Source of the DNA: Clostridiales bacterium
GTDB taxonomy: Bacteria; Bacillota; Clostridia; Caldicoprobacterales; DTU083
Assembly (NCBI GenBank): GCA_012838915.1
Contig: DUOI01000029.1
Location: 1-32,533, forward strand
Length of the DNA: 32,533 bases
Direction: 5' to 3'
The notes below the pieces were generated by a model. That model made no database searches, was not told where the DNA came from, and was given only the letters and a program-made list of their open reading frames with translations. Of the stretch, positions 8,025-15,813 are shown in pieces (position 1 is the stretch's first letter; the number at the start of each line of letters is the position of its first letter). A program made the position numbers and the translations under genes.

Positions 8025-8873
8025 TTATTTCAAATATATCACCTTAATGCCTTTCTCTTTAATGATGTCTCTAGCCAGCGGAGTTATGATTCCCCCAGGC
8101 TTTATATATAGATTATCCAGCGCATTTTTAGCAGCTTCTTCCGTAACCAATGTCAGACCTTTTTTGCTCTCATTCCGTATAGGATAACCGGAATCCGTAT
8201 CGTCCGCCCCAGGTGCTGCACAGTAGACTCCTCTGTCTACTATGCTGACAAGGTCACCCTGTTTTAACCCTGCCGCATTAGCCTCTTCAAAGTCTATGTG
8301 GAATTCCAATGCATAGTTCTTATTTACCCTGACTGCTACCTGATCAAATATAAGACCGCGTTCACCGGCAGCCCTTACCTGAACAATATCACCGTCCTGA
8401 ACCTGAAAGAACGCTGCATCCTCCGGCGTCATATGAATATGTCGTTTTGCAACTATTACTCCCCCATCCAATTGAACCGAACCATTGGAACCTATAATTG
8501 TCAAGCCCGAAGTTCCCTGAATGTCACCGGATTCTCTGATATCGGCTGAGACTCCCAACTTATATGCATCACTTACGGATATCTCAGCCTGGGTCTGTCC
8601 CCTTGCAGGACCGAGTACTCTCACCCTCTCTATAGAGCCTTTGGGTCCTGCAAGAATAACAGTTTCAGCGGCAACAAACTGACCCGGTTGAGATAAATCC
8701 CTGTACTTGGTCAAACCATTGGTGAAAAGCATATTTGCATGTACTTCCGACAAATGGACATGACGATTTGATACCCCCGTAGGGATTAAGTGGCGCCTCG
8801 GGGCAGAAGAATTTGTCCTCATCAGCTCAGCAGCAACTCTGGCTGCTATACTCTTAATCAAGTCCTGCTCCAA
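8025..8873 (-). CDS. pduL: PduL-type phosphate acyltransferase with extra C-terminal domain
   Basis: A 282-residue BMC phosphotransacylase converting acyl-CoA plus phosphate to acyl-phosphate plus CoA. Both PduL repeats are present: SNRHVHLS with His38 and His40, and AKRHIHM with His145 and His147, plus His192 in FHIDFEEANA; these are the expected zinc-site histidines. An amphipathic N-terminal helix (residues 2-20) looks like an encapsulation peptide. PduL proteins usually end near 210-220 residues; this one continues with a segment (about 240-282) containing IITPLARDIIKEKGIKV, similar to the EutQ-N-like protein encoded next. Translation appears to begin at TTG 8873, preceded by AGGTGG at 7 bases; the first in-frame ATG would remove the targeting helix. 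It acts downstream of the aldehyde dehydrogenase in the lumen. Confidence 0.9.
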   Translation of the reverse strand: MEQDLIKSIAARVAAELMRTNSSAPRRHLIPTGVSNRHVHLSEVHANMLFTNGLTKYRDLSQPGQFVAAETVILAGPKGSIERVRVLGPARGQTQAEISVSDAYKLGVSADIRESGDIQGTSGLTIIGSNGSVQLDGGVIVAKRHIHMTPEDAAFFQVQDGDIVQVRAAGERGLIFDQVAVRVNKNYALEFHIDFEEANAAGLKQGDLVSIVDRGVYCAAPGADDTDSGYPIRNESKKGLTLVTEEAAKNALDNLYIKPGGIITPLARDIIKEKGIKVIYLK

Positions 8874-8908
8874 TTGGTATCACCACCTGTATAATTAAAT
8901 CAATCGCA

Positions 8909-9184
8909 TTACTTGTAGCCGGGAAGTATGGTCTCAACCTCTGCATGAGGACGGGGAATTACATGTACGGACTTAAGCTCTCCTACCCGATCTGCTGCTG
9001 CAGCCCCTGCATCAGTTGCTGCTTTCACAGCGCCCACATCGCCTCTTACCATAACTGTTACATACCCGCCTCCAATGACTTCCTTGCCAATAAGATGTAC
9101 ATTTGCAGCCTTTACCATCGCATCTGCTGCTTCAATAGCCCCTACCAAACCTTTTGTTTCTACCATTCCCAATGCATTTTCCAT
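8909..9184 (-). CDS. BMC-H shell protein (hexamer-forming), copy 1
   Basis: A 91-residue single-BMC-domain protein of the PduA/EutM type. It forms the hexagonal tiles of the microcompartment facets. It carries the family signatures [28 protein letters not shown] and VHVIPRPH. The pore loop reads KEVIGGGY. It is nearly identical to the neighbour at 9224-9532, apart from the pore loop, a few positions and the tail. The start is set at the second ATG (9184), which has GGAGG 8 bases upstream and matches the start of copy 2; the ATG two codons earlier is only 2 bases from the ribosome site. It lies between the copy 2 gene and pduL. Confidence 0.95.
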   Translation of the reverse strand: MENALGMVETKGLVGAIEAADAMVKAANVHLIGKEVIGGGYVTVMVRGDVGAVKAATDAGAAAADRVGELKSVHVIPRPHAEVETILPGYK

Positions 9185-9223
9185 TTTCATTGCCTCCCTT
9201 TATTCGTTTCGTCTGATTAAGCT

Positions 9224-9532
9224 TTATGCCTTGCCGGCACCGCTTTTTTGGATTTTCTCCTGCTTGCCCCCGGGAATAATCCCTTCCACTTCACCGTGGG
9301 GACGAGGTATAACATGAACTGAGATCAGCTCTCCCACACGTTTGGCTGCTTCCGATCCGGCTTCCGTTGCCGCCTTTACAGCACCTACGTCACCTCTCAC
9401 CATAACTGTTACCAGGCCGCCGCCGGATCTTTCCTTACCAATCAGATGTACATTTGCAGCTTTAACCATTGCATCTGCCGCCTCGATTGCGCCAACCAGC
9501 CCCCTGGTTTCAATCATTCCTAAAGCATCCAT
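9224..9532 (-). CDS. BMC-H shell protein (hexamer-forming), copy 2
   Basis: A 102-residue BMC-H protein with the same core as copy 1 ([20 protein letters not shown] is shared exactly). The pore loop is KERSGGGL, so the hexamer pore should be lined by different side chains from copy 1. The C-terminus has an extra Lys/Gly-rich tail ([15 protein letters not shown]). A strong AGGAGGT precedes the ATG, consistent with high expression of a major shell protein. It follows the aldehyde dehydrogenase gene after a 99-bp gap that may hold a regulatory site. The high identity of the pair points to a recent tandem duplication that then diverged at the pore. Confidence 0.95.
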   Translation of the reverse strand: MDALGMIETRGLVGAIEAADAMVKAANVHLIGKERSGGGLVTVMVRGDVGAVKAATEAGSEAAKRVGELISVHVIPRPHGEVEGIIPGGKQEKIQKSGAGKA

Positions 9533-9631
9533 GTTGTTTTTGACCTCCTAATCATTTAATGTAGATAATAATTTGCAGATTGCTATAACAACCCATCACA
9601 GGTGAATAATTATACATATACGGCATATTGC
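9533..9631 (-). promoter_or_regulatory. 99-bp gap with possible regulatory motif before the BMC-H pair
   Basis: This is the largest gap between the aldolase gene at 15814 and the end of the cluster. On the minus strand it carries TTGTTATAGCAAT (from 9591 downwards), which shares TTGTTATAG with the promoter region of the upstream aldolase gene (16676-16686). A TATAAT lies nearer the aldehyde dehydrogenase end (near 9610) without a good -35. An internal promoter boosting shell protein synthesis is plausible but not shown. Confidence 0.3.
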
Positions 9632-11053
9632 TTACACAGCACTTAAATACCTGGCAACAGCCTTCTCAATCTCCTCGATGGTATAGTGATAACAGGAAGA
9701 GATTGTATTTGAATAGGCTAATCGCTTTTTATTAATCAAGTGCTGCGGCCCGACATTATCCGCTGTTACATTTCCACCCCACGATCCACATCCAAGGGTT
9801 AAGGAGGGCTGCAGATTGGTGGTAAACCCTATTGCACCCTGTGATGACGGAGTATTTACCAATATTCTGAAAACTGGCTTCTTCATCGCAAATTCCATAA
9901 TGATATTTCTATCGTTGGAATGTATGGCCAAACTGTGACCCAGCCCCCCATAATTCAGCAGCTCGATGCACCTGTCACATGAACTCTGCCAGTCTTCCTC
10001 AATATAGAAAGCCAGAACAGGACAGAGCTTCTCTGCCGAAAGTGGATATGATCTGCCTACACCAAACATACGAGCTATAAGAATCCTGGTATTGTCAGGA
10101 ACCGCTATGCCTGCTATTTTTGCAACCTCTGCAGCGCTTTTCCCGACAACCTCCGGATTTACACCTCCACCCCGGAGAATAACGGCTTTCTCAACATGGA
10201 AAATCTCCTCCGGTGAAAGAAAGTAACAACCGTTGGCTTTAAAGGCTTCAATTACCTTGTCAGAAATCACTTTTTCAGTTACAACAGCCTGTTCTGATGC
10301 ACATATGGTACCATTGTCAAAGGTTTTGCTGGCAATGATATCACAAACTGCCCGATCAATATCAGCACTTCTTTCAATAAAAGCAGGTACATTGCCAGGA
10401 CCCACTCCGAACGCGGGTTTGCCTGAGCTGTAAGCGGCTTTGACCAGGGCTGAGCCTCCGGTAGCCAGGATTACTGCTGTCATAGGGCTTTGCATAAGCT
10501 CCTGTGTGGCCTCCCGGGTACAATTTTCAATACAGGATACAACACCTTCCGGAGCACCGGCGGACACAGCAGCCTCCTCCATGATACGGGCGGCTTCCCT
10601 TGAACACTTAATAGCCCTTGGATGAGGAGACATAACGATACTGCAACGAGCCTTCACAGCAATAATGGCTTTGAATATTATAGTAGAAGTAGGATTAGTG
10701 GTGGGAATTATACCGGCTATTACCCCCATTGGCTCTGCTATTTCAATAATGCCTTTTTCTCTGTCCTCTGATATGACACCTGCAGTCCGCATATTTTTTA
10801 TGTATTCCCAAACATTTTTGCTGGCAAATTCATTTTTTACTACCTTATCAGCTACAACGCCGATTCCAGTTTCATTGACAGCCATATCTGCCAGCCTGGC
10901 AGCATTTTTGTAGCCTGCTTCAGCCATTGCCTCCGCTATTGAGTCAATTTTTTCCTGAGTAAAACCGGCCAGCACTTTTTGAGCCTGTTTTGCTCTTTTT
11001 AACAGGTCCCTGGTTTGCTGAATGGACAAAATATCTTTATCTAAATAATCCAT
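9632..11053 (-). CDS. CoA-acylating aldehyde dehydrogenase of the microcompartment
   Basis: A 473-residue enzyme of the EutE/PduP type. It oxidises a short aldehyde to acyl-CoA with NAD+ and CoA. The catalytic Cys251 lies in [12 protein letters not shown], and the nucleotide/CoA regions IPTTNPTST and [23 protein letters not shown] match acetaldehyde/propionaldehyde dehydrogenases. The C-terminus ends with an amphipathic helix ([17 protein letters not shown]) after a polar linker, which looks like a C-terminal encapsulation peptide. It is encoded 13 bp after the canonical DeoC aldolase, matching a channel from retro-aldol cleavage to aldehyde oxidation. Product acyl-CoA would go to PduL. Acetaldehyde is the expected substrate if DeoC has its usual activity. 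Confidence 0.95.
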   Translation of the reverse strand: MDYLDKDILSIQQTRDLLKRAKQAQKVLAGFTQEKIDSIAEAMAEAGYKNAARLADMAVNETGIGVVADKVVKNEFASKNVWEYIKNMRTAGVISEDREKGIIEIAEPMGVIAGIIPTTNPTSTIIFKAIIAVKARCSIVMSPHPRAIKCSREAARIMEEAAVSAGAPEGVVSCIENCTREATQELMQSPMTAVILATGGSALVKAAYSSGKPAFGVGPGNVPAFIERSADIDRAVCDIIASKTFDNGTICASEQAVVTEKVISDKVIEAFKANGCYFLSPEEIFHVEKAVILRGGGVNPEVVGKSAAEVAKIAGIAVPDNTRILIARMFGVGRSYPLSAEKLCPVLAFYIEEDWQSSCDRCIELLNYGGLGHSLAIHSNDRNIIMEFAMKKPVFRILVNTPSSQGAIGFTTNLQPSLTLGCGSWGGNVTADNVGPQHLINKKRLAYSNTISSCYHYTIEEIEKAVARYLSAV

Positions 11054-11066
11054 TTAAACTCACATC

Positions 11067-11843
11067 CTAATAGCTGGATTTTGCTGCTGCCAGCTGTGGT
11101 GAGATGCCTTTTACGATGGCAATTCCGGAGCTGGTGCCAAGCCGGGTAGCACCTGCTTTTATAAGCCTATCAGCATCTTCTCTTGTCTTAATGCCGGTTG
11201 AAGCTTTAACCTCCATCGTGGATCCTACCGTCTTTTTCATAAGTGCTATATCCTCAGGAGTTGCTTCACCTACGGACATACCGGTACAGGTTTTGACAAA
11301 ATCCGCTCCGGCATTCTTAGCAAGAAGACAAGCTTTGATCTTTTCTTCCTCAGTCAATAAACCGGTCTCAATAATAACTTTTACCTTTGCACGTCCTGCG
11401 GCTGCATCCACTACCGCTTTGATGTCACTGGATACCAGATCATAGTCTCTGTCCTTGAGTGCGCCGATATTAATCACCATGTCCACTTCCTGAGCACCAT
11501 TGGCCAATGCATCCCGCACCTCTGCCGCCTTAACAAAGGACGTGTTGGCCCCCAGTGGAAATCCTATTACCGTGCATACCTTTACACTGCTTCCTTTTAA
11601 CAGCTCAGCTACGTACTTTACATGGGTTGGATTTACACATACGGAAGCAAACCCATATTCCTTTGCCTCTCTGCAAAACTTTTCTATGGTAGCTCTGGTA
11701 GTATCCGGCCTTAAAACGGTATGATCCACATATTTTGCGTATTCAGCGTTGTAACCTGACTGCATTCTGCCTGAATCCGGCGATTTGTTCAGCTCTTTCA
11801 TAACCTCGCGGGTTATTTCTTCAATCAAATGGTTTATATCCAT
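11067..11843 (-). CDS. deoC: Deoxyribose-phosphate aldolase (DeoC), canonical copy
   Basis: A 258-residue class I aldolase that cleaves 2-deoxy-D-ribose 5-phosphate to glyceraldehyde 3-phosphate and acetaldehyde. All key residues are present: [10 protein letters not shown] near the N-terminus, Asp121 (EVDMV), Schiff-base Lys184 in FVKTCTG, proton-relay Lys213 in [10 protein letters not shown], and the phosphate-binding GTSSG near 236-240. Compared with ordinary DeoC it has an extra N-terminal amphipathic helix (residues 2-19) joined by a polar linker, typical of an encapsulation peptide. It is encoded between the BMC-P genes and the aldehyde dehydrogenase gene, so its acetaldehyde would be released in the compartment. 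It is the likely signature enzyme of this BMC. Confidence 0.93.
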   Translation of the reverse strand: MDINHLIEEITREVMKELNKSPDSGRMQSGYNAEYAKYVDHTVLRPDTTRATIEKFCREAKEYGFASVCVNPTHVKYVAELLKGSSVKVCTVIGFPLGANTSFVKAAEVRDALANGAQEVDMVINIGALKDRDYDLVSSDIKAVVDAAAGRAKVKVIIETGLLTEEEKIKACLLAKNAGADFVKTCTGMSVGEATPEDIALMKKTVGSTMEVKASTGIKTREDADRLIKAGATRLGTSSGIAIVKGISPQLAAAKSSY

Positions 11844-11849
11844 TCATTT

Positions 11850-12164
11850 TCACCTTCCCTGCATAGTATCAAATAAATATAGGGATCCCTGGGTTGTGAT
11901 AACCTCATCCACTACACCGGCAATAACGGTATCAACAGGTGTATTGGGGTCCTCTGCCTTAATGACCTGTCTGGCAGAACGTCCCTCTGCAATTGCTATC
12001 ACGAGATCTCCTATACCACTTCCGACAGCATCGACAGCCAGCAGTTCGGAACCCGCCGGGTTGCCCTTCAGGTCTATTGGCTGTATCAGCATCAACTTTT
12101 TCCCAGAAAGATGAGGGTTTTTCTGGGTGGCAACAACATTTCCGATCACCCTGGCCAGAATCAT
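11850..12164 (-). CDS. BMC-P (EutN/CcmL) vertex protein 1
   Basis: A 104-residue pentamer-forming shell protein that caps the vertices of the compartment. It has the family pattern ARVIGNVVAT at the N-terminus, LMLIQPID, AVDAVGSGIGD, GRSARQ and PVDTVIAGVVD. The ribosome site GGGAGG overlaps the last codons of the preceding BMC-P gene, whose stop is two bases before this ATG, so the two are translationally coupled. The canonical deoC follows 6 bp downstream. It is the third of three consecutive BMC-P genes in transcription order. Confidence 0.93.
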   Translation of the reverse strand: MILARVIGNVVATQKNPHLSGKKLMLIQPIDLKGNPAGSELLAVDAVGSGIGDLVIAIAEGRSARQVIKAEDPNTPVDTVIAGVVDEVITTQGSLYLFDTMQGR

Positions 12165-12166
12165 TA

Positions 12167-12451
12167 TTATCCTCCCTCGTCTGTTATAGGCACATGGATA
12201 GAATCAATTATGCCGATTATCCCTGCATCTACACAGGCATTTGGTTGGGGTAGCGGCATTGCACCTTCCCTGCTCCGGGCATAAAATATGGTCTCTCCAT
12301 ATCCGGCCCCTATTGAATCGGCTGCTACTATAGGCGAGCCTTTGTCTTCACCCCTGCTGTTAATGGGCTGAATAACCAGCAGCTTAACTCCCACCAACCG
12401 TTCATCCTTATCTGTGGCAACAACACTTCCGATAACTCTGGCGAGATGCAT
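12167..12451 (-). CDS. BMC-P (EutN/CcmL) vertex protein 2, divergent
   Basis: A 94-residue BMC-P protein with HLARVIGSVVAT, LLVIQPIN, AADSIGAGYGE and VDAGIIGIID. It lacks the GSSAR-type motif seen in its two neighbours, having ARSREGAMPLPQP in that region instead. The start is set at ATG 12451, which shares its A with the stop of the upstream BMC-P gene (TAATG) and has CAGGGG upstream; a longer in-frame extension would overlap that gene. The divergence suggests a specialised pentamer, perhaps at a different vertex position or with a different partner. Confidence 0.9.
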   Translation of the reverse strand: MHLARVIGSVVATDKDERLVGVKLLVIQPINSRGEDKGSPIVAADSIGAGYGETIFYARSREGAMPLPQPNACVDAGIIGIIDSIHVPITDEGG

Positions 12452-12762
12452 TATACCCCTGCCTTCCATTTATGCTTGTCATATATCTTGTTGCCCTCAA
12501 TGTCGATATAGTCAACAATTGCCATAATCACTGCATCAACCGGCGTATTATTGGTCAAATGGGTCTGTCTCGCAGAGCTTCCGCCAACCACCAGTACAAT
12601 CTCCGACTCACCCGCTCCCACCGTATCTATGGCCACAGCAGGCTTCCCTTCATCCTCAAGATTAAGAAGGTTTACAGGCTGTACCACCTGCATTTTTCTA
12701 CCGCTTAGTTTCTCATCCTTGGTGGTACACACAACCGTTCCTATTACCCTGGCTGCATACAT
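12451..12762 (-). CDS. BMC-P (EutN/CcmL) vertex protein 3
   Basis: A 103-residue pentameric shell protein with AARVIGTVVCT, MQVVQPVNLL, IDTVGAGESE, GGSSARQ and PVDAVIMAIVD, all typical of EutN/CcmL/PduN. A short Lys/Trp-containing tail (YDKHKWKAGV) extends beyond the usual fold. AAGGAGG precedes the ATG and overlaps the end of the 2-hydroxyacid dehydrogenase gene 2 bp upstream. It is the first of three tandem BMC-P genes in transcription order. Confidence 0.93.
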   Translation of the reverse strand: MYAARVIGTVVCTTKDEKLSGRKMQVVQPVNLLNLEDEGKPAVAIDTVGAGESEIVLVVGGSSARQTHLTNNTPVDAVIMAIVDYIDIEGNKIYDKHKWKAGV

Positions 12763-12764
12763 TG

Positions 12765-13859
12765 CTATGCCTCCTTGTCAAACTTCTTTTGTTCAAACCG
12801 AAAAAACTGTCTTTTTATGAAGTCATTAAACAGTTCTTTGTTAATCAGATTTCCGGACGGCTTTCCCTCCCAAATCTTTGCTATTTCAGCAGCAAGCTTC
12901 CTGGGAGAATTCAGAAATGCATCGCTGGATCCTCCGGCCATGTGAGGAGTAATTGTTACATTATCAAGCTTAACAAGGGGATAATCGATACCGGGAGGCT
13001 CCACATCAAATACATCCAATGCAGCCCCGGCCAGTCTGCCCTCTTTCAATGCCCGGTACAGGGCTTTTTCATCCACTAATGCAGATCTGGATGTATTGAT
13101 TAGATATGAGGCAGGTTTCATTAAACTAATGAGTTCAGTGTTTATCATTCTTTCGGTTTCCTTGGTGAGTCTTGCGTGAATTGTAACAAAATCAGACTCT
13201 CTCATTAGCTCCTCTAAGGGCACCAGGCTGATATAATCAGGGACTTTCTTGGCATAGGGGTCATAACCGATAATTTTCATATCAAAGCCTGTCAGCCTTT
13301 TTGCAACCTTCAAGCCAATCTCCCCCAGGCCTACAATGCCGACTGTTTTCCCAGGTAAATCCGGTATGTAAGAAGAATTCGGATACTCTCTTATCCATAT
13401 TCCTTCCTTCAAGCCCAAATGACCTCTGGCAATATTTCTACATTCAGCTATCATCATCCCTACGGTGAAGTCGGCAACTGCATCAGCATTTCTGCCCGGA
13501 GTATTGTAAACAAGTATTCCTTTCCGGCTTGCATAATCCACATTTATATTCTCATACCCCGCTCTAAGCACCCCTATTACCTTCAGGTTTTTACATCTGT
13601 CAATCATCTTGCTGTTAACGGTACAGAATTGCGTTATTATTATGTCAGCATCCTCAACTGCATCAAATATGTATTCCGGAGGCTCATAAGCTTCACTGCC
13701 CCCATTTTCAACCAGCAGGTTTATGTTTTGAAGCTCAGTAAAATCCTTCAATTCCCAATCGATTACATTTACATCAACACCCAGGCTGTCCAACGGCTGA
13801 AATCCGTTTTTAATATAATCCTTGGGAATAAACAAATCCCCTATGCCCACCAATTTCAT
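12765..13859 (-). CDS. D-isomer-specific 2-hydroxyacid dehydrogenase
   Basis: A 364-residue NAD-dependent enzyme of the SerA/glyoxylate reductase superfamily. The nucleotide-binding GLGEIG is at 177-182, with Asp200 after the second strand indicating NAD(H). The catalytic Arg258 (NTSRSAL), Glu287 (DVFDVEPP) and His306 (TPHMAGG) are all in place. It lacks the C-terminal ACT domain of serine-pathway SerA. It interconverts a 2-hydroxyacid and a 2-oxoacid, but no obvious hydroxyacid step exists in a DeoC-based pathway. Its tight packing between the zinc dehydrogenase and the BMC-P genes argues for a pathway role, such as handling glyoxylate, hydroxypyruvate or a sugar acid. The specific substrate is unknown. 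AAGGGGGTGA precedes the ATG. Confidence 0.88.
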   Translation of the reverse strand: MKLVGIGDLFIPKDYIKNGFQPLDSLGVDVNVIDWELKDFTELQNINLLVENGGSEAYEPPEYIFDAVEDADIIITQFCTVNSKMIDRCKNLKVIGVLRAGYENINVDYASRKGILVYNTPGRNADAVADFTVGMMIAECRNIARGHLGLKEGIWIREYPNSSYIPDLPGKTVGIVGLGEIGLKVAKRLTGFDMKIIGYDPYAKKVPDYISLVPLEELMRESDFVTIHARLTKETERMINTELISLMKPASYLINTSRSALVDEKALYRALKEGRLAGAALDVFDVEPPGIDYPLVKLDNVTITPHMAGGSSDAFLNSPRKLAAEIAKIWEGKPSGNLINKELFNDFIKRQFFRFEQKKFDKEA

Positions 13860-13871
13860 ATCTTCACCCCC

Positions 13872-14921
13872 TTACGGTACAAGTACAACCTTAACAGCAC
13901 TGCCTTCTTTAATAATATCCATTGCCTTATGGAATTCAGTCATAGAAAGCTTATGGGTAACAAGAGGTCTGTAGGCATCCGGATTCTTTCTAAGCATACT
14001 GACTGCTTCTTTGACATGTTCTGCTGTAGAGTCTGATGTGCCGTATGCAATGAGCTCATTGTAATGCAGGGTCCGGCTGTTTATATTGATAAACTCATCC
14101 CCTACGGGAAGGCTGGCAAAGTATGATACGTAACCTCCCTTTTTAGCATATTTCATTGCATTACTTTGAACCTGATTGCTGGGAGCAGTTATAACTACCA
14201 AATCAAAGCCTTCACCTTGTGACAGGTCCAGGCAGGCATTGTCAATATTAGCCGGATCTACAACAGTAAAGCCCATTTCCCGTGCCATTTGCGCTCTTCT
14301 GCCTGGAAATTCCACACAGCTGACATCTTCTACACCCTTTTGCCTGAGGGTTACAGCATGCAGCATTCCCAGCGGCCCCAAACCCAGCACCAGTGCTGAG
14401 CCGATTTTTTCTATTGGAACCCGGCCCAGACCGTTTACTACACAGGATAAGGGTTCACCCAATGCAGCCAGGTCGCTGTCCAGTTCGCCGACATCAACCA
14501 GATGTCCCTGCCTTACAGCCTTGGCAGGTATTTTTACATAAGCTGCCATGGCACCGGGATAATGAAAACCTATTGCCTCAGCGCTTCTGCATAGATTGGT
14601 TCTGCCCTGATTGCAATATATACAATCACCGCAGCCTATGGTTGTGGCCATGGTTACCCTCTGGCCCACTTTATACCCGTTTGCATTACTTCCAACCTCT
14701 ATGATTTCACCACAAAACTCATGACCCATTATCATAGGAGGCTTAATCCTTGGATTGCCCTTCAGATAGGATTTTATATCAGTACCACAGATGGCACAGG
14801 CTTCCACCTTTATTGTTACCTCACCGTCGCCCGTGCTCTCTATAGGCTTCATTTCTTCTATTCTTACATCCCCCGGTGCATAATAGACCACACTATTGCC
14901 TGCACCTGCATTATTGGCCAT
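13872..14921 (-). CDS. Zinc-dependent medium-chain alcohol/polyol dehydrogenase
   Basis: A 349-residue MDR-family dehydrogenase resembling sorbitol and threonine dehydrogenases. The catalytic zinc residues are Cys45 (CAICGTD), His67 and Glu68 (GHEF); the structural zinc cysteines are Cys97, Cys100, Cys103 and Cys111; the cofactor motif GLGPLG follows in the second half. It probably oxidises a secondary alcohol of a polyol or sugar to a ketone, which would produce a substrate for the ketose-type FGGY kinase. It is encoded 2 bp after an SDR gene and 12 bp before the 2-hydroxyacid dehydrogenase gene. No encapsulation peptide is visible. The substrate is inferred only from context. Confidence 0.9.
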   Translation of the reverse strand: MANNAGAGNSVVYYAPGDVRIEEMKPIESTGDGEVTIKVEACAICGTDIKSYLKGNPRIKPPMIMGHEFCGEIIEVGSNANGYKVGQRVTMATTIGCGDCIYCNQGRTNLCRSAEAIGFHYPGAMAAYVKIPAKAVRQGHLVDVGELDSDLAALGEPLSCVVNGLGRVPIEKIGSALVLGLGPLGMLHAVTLRQKGVEDVSCVEFPGRRAQMAREMGFTVVDPANIDNACLDLSQGEGFDLVVITAPSNQVQSNAMKYAKKGGYVSYFASLPVGDEFININSRTLHYNELIAYGTSDSTAEHVKEAVSMLRKNPDAYRPLVTHKLSMTEFHKAMDIIKEGSAVKVVLVP

Positions 14922-14923
14922 TA

Positions 14924-15703
14924 TCAGTGCATCTCCCTTCCGCCGGTTATATTAAAGGCCTGGCCTGTGCAATAATCGCCGCTTACGGTTAAGAAGTGAA
15001 CAAATTCTACTACATCCTGGATAGAAGTGAGCCTTTTGAGCGGTATCTTGGCGGTAAACTTTTTAATAACCTCTTCTCTGGGCAGTTTAAGGTTGTGAAT
15101 ATAGCCCTTGCTTACCTCGCCCCAAACACCGGTTTCATCAGTGATTCCGGGGCATACACAATTCACGTTGATTTTATGCTCAGCCAATTCATATGCAAGT
15201 GCCTGGGTCAGGGCAATAATAGCCCCCTTGGCAGCTGAATAATGGACCATCAGAGCTGAGCCTGTCTTGCCGGACTTTGATGAGAAATTAATAATCTTAC
15301 CTGCCTTGTTTTCCTTCATGCCGCGGATAGCACCCTGGGTACAAAACAGAGTACCGCTTACATTGACCCGCATCTGCCTGTCCATCTGCTCTGCTGTTAT
15401 CTCTTCAAACGGCCTTTGGTCAACGATGCCTGCATTGTTCACCAATGCATATACCGGGCCTAATTCATTATATATTTCATCAAATACCTTATGTACTGCA
15501 TCACGATCTGTTACATCCAAAACATACGCTTTTACATCATGTCCTTCGGATGCCAGACGCTCTGCCTGTTTTTCCACCTCTGGGTTGATATCAATCATTA
15601 CCACCCTTGCACCGTCCTGACAATACCTCTCTGCAACAGCCAAACCTATGCTTCTTGCTGCTCCCGTTACTACACACACCTTCTTCTCCAAACATGTTGC
15701 CAT
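14924..15703 (-). CDS. Short-chain dehydrogenase/reductase (SDR2)
   Basis: A 259-residue classical SDR. The cofactor motif TGAARSIG is at 13-20, Asp38 after the second strand suggests NAD preference, NNAG is at 89-92, and Tyr155 and Lys159 (HYSAAK) with Ser141/Ser142 form the active site. The end TGQAFNITGG is typical of sugar and polyol SDRs such as sorbitol-6-phosphate or 2-deoxy-gluconate dehydrogenases. The start is set at ATG 15703, which has GGGGAGGGG just upstream; an upstream GTG would add 25 unlikely residues. It shows no close similarity to SDR1 beyond the family motifs, so the two probably act on different hydroxyls. It lies after the divergent aldolase gene and is coupled to the zinc dehydrogenase. 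Confidence 0.9.
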   Translation of the reverse strand: MATCLEKKVCVVTGAARSIGLAVAERYCQDGARVVMIDINPEVEKQAERLASEGHDVKAYVLDVTDRDAVHKVFDEIYNELGPVYALVNNAGIVDQRPFEEITAEQMDRQMRVNVSGTLFCTQGAIRGMKENKAGKIINFSSKSGKTGSALMVHYSAAKGAIIALTQALAYELAEHKINVNCVCPGITDETGVWGEVSKGYIHNLKLPREEVIKKFTAKIPLKRLTSIQDVVEFVHFLTVSGDYCTGQAFNITGGREMH

Positions 15704-15813
15704 TACAAACCCCTCCCCTGTATAAATTAAAATAATCCTTATATTATTATTAGTGTGATTTATGCCATAACAAGACACTTGTCAAGGTATTTCAATTTTC
15801 AAATCCATATGCT

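Noticed and set aside
13419-14036. 205-codon plus-strand open frame
   Set aside because: It lies opposite the 2-hydroxyacid and zinc dehydrogenase genes and crosses their junction; the composition is not protein-like.
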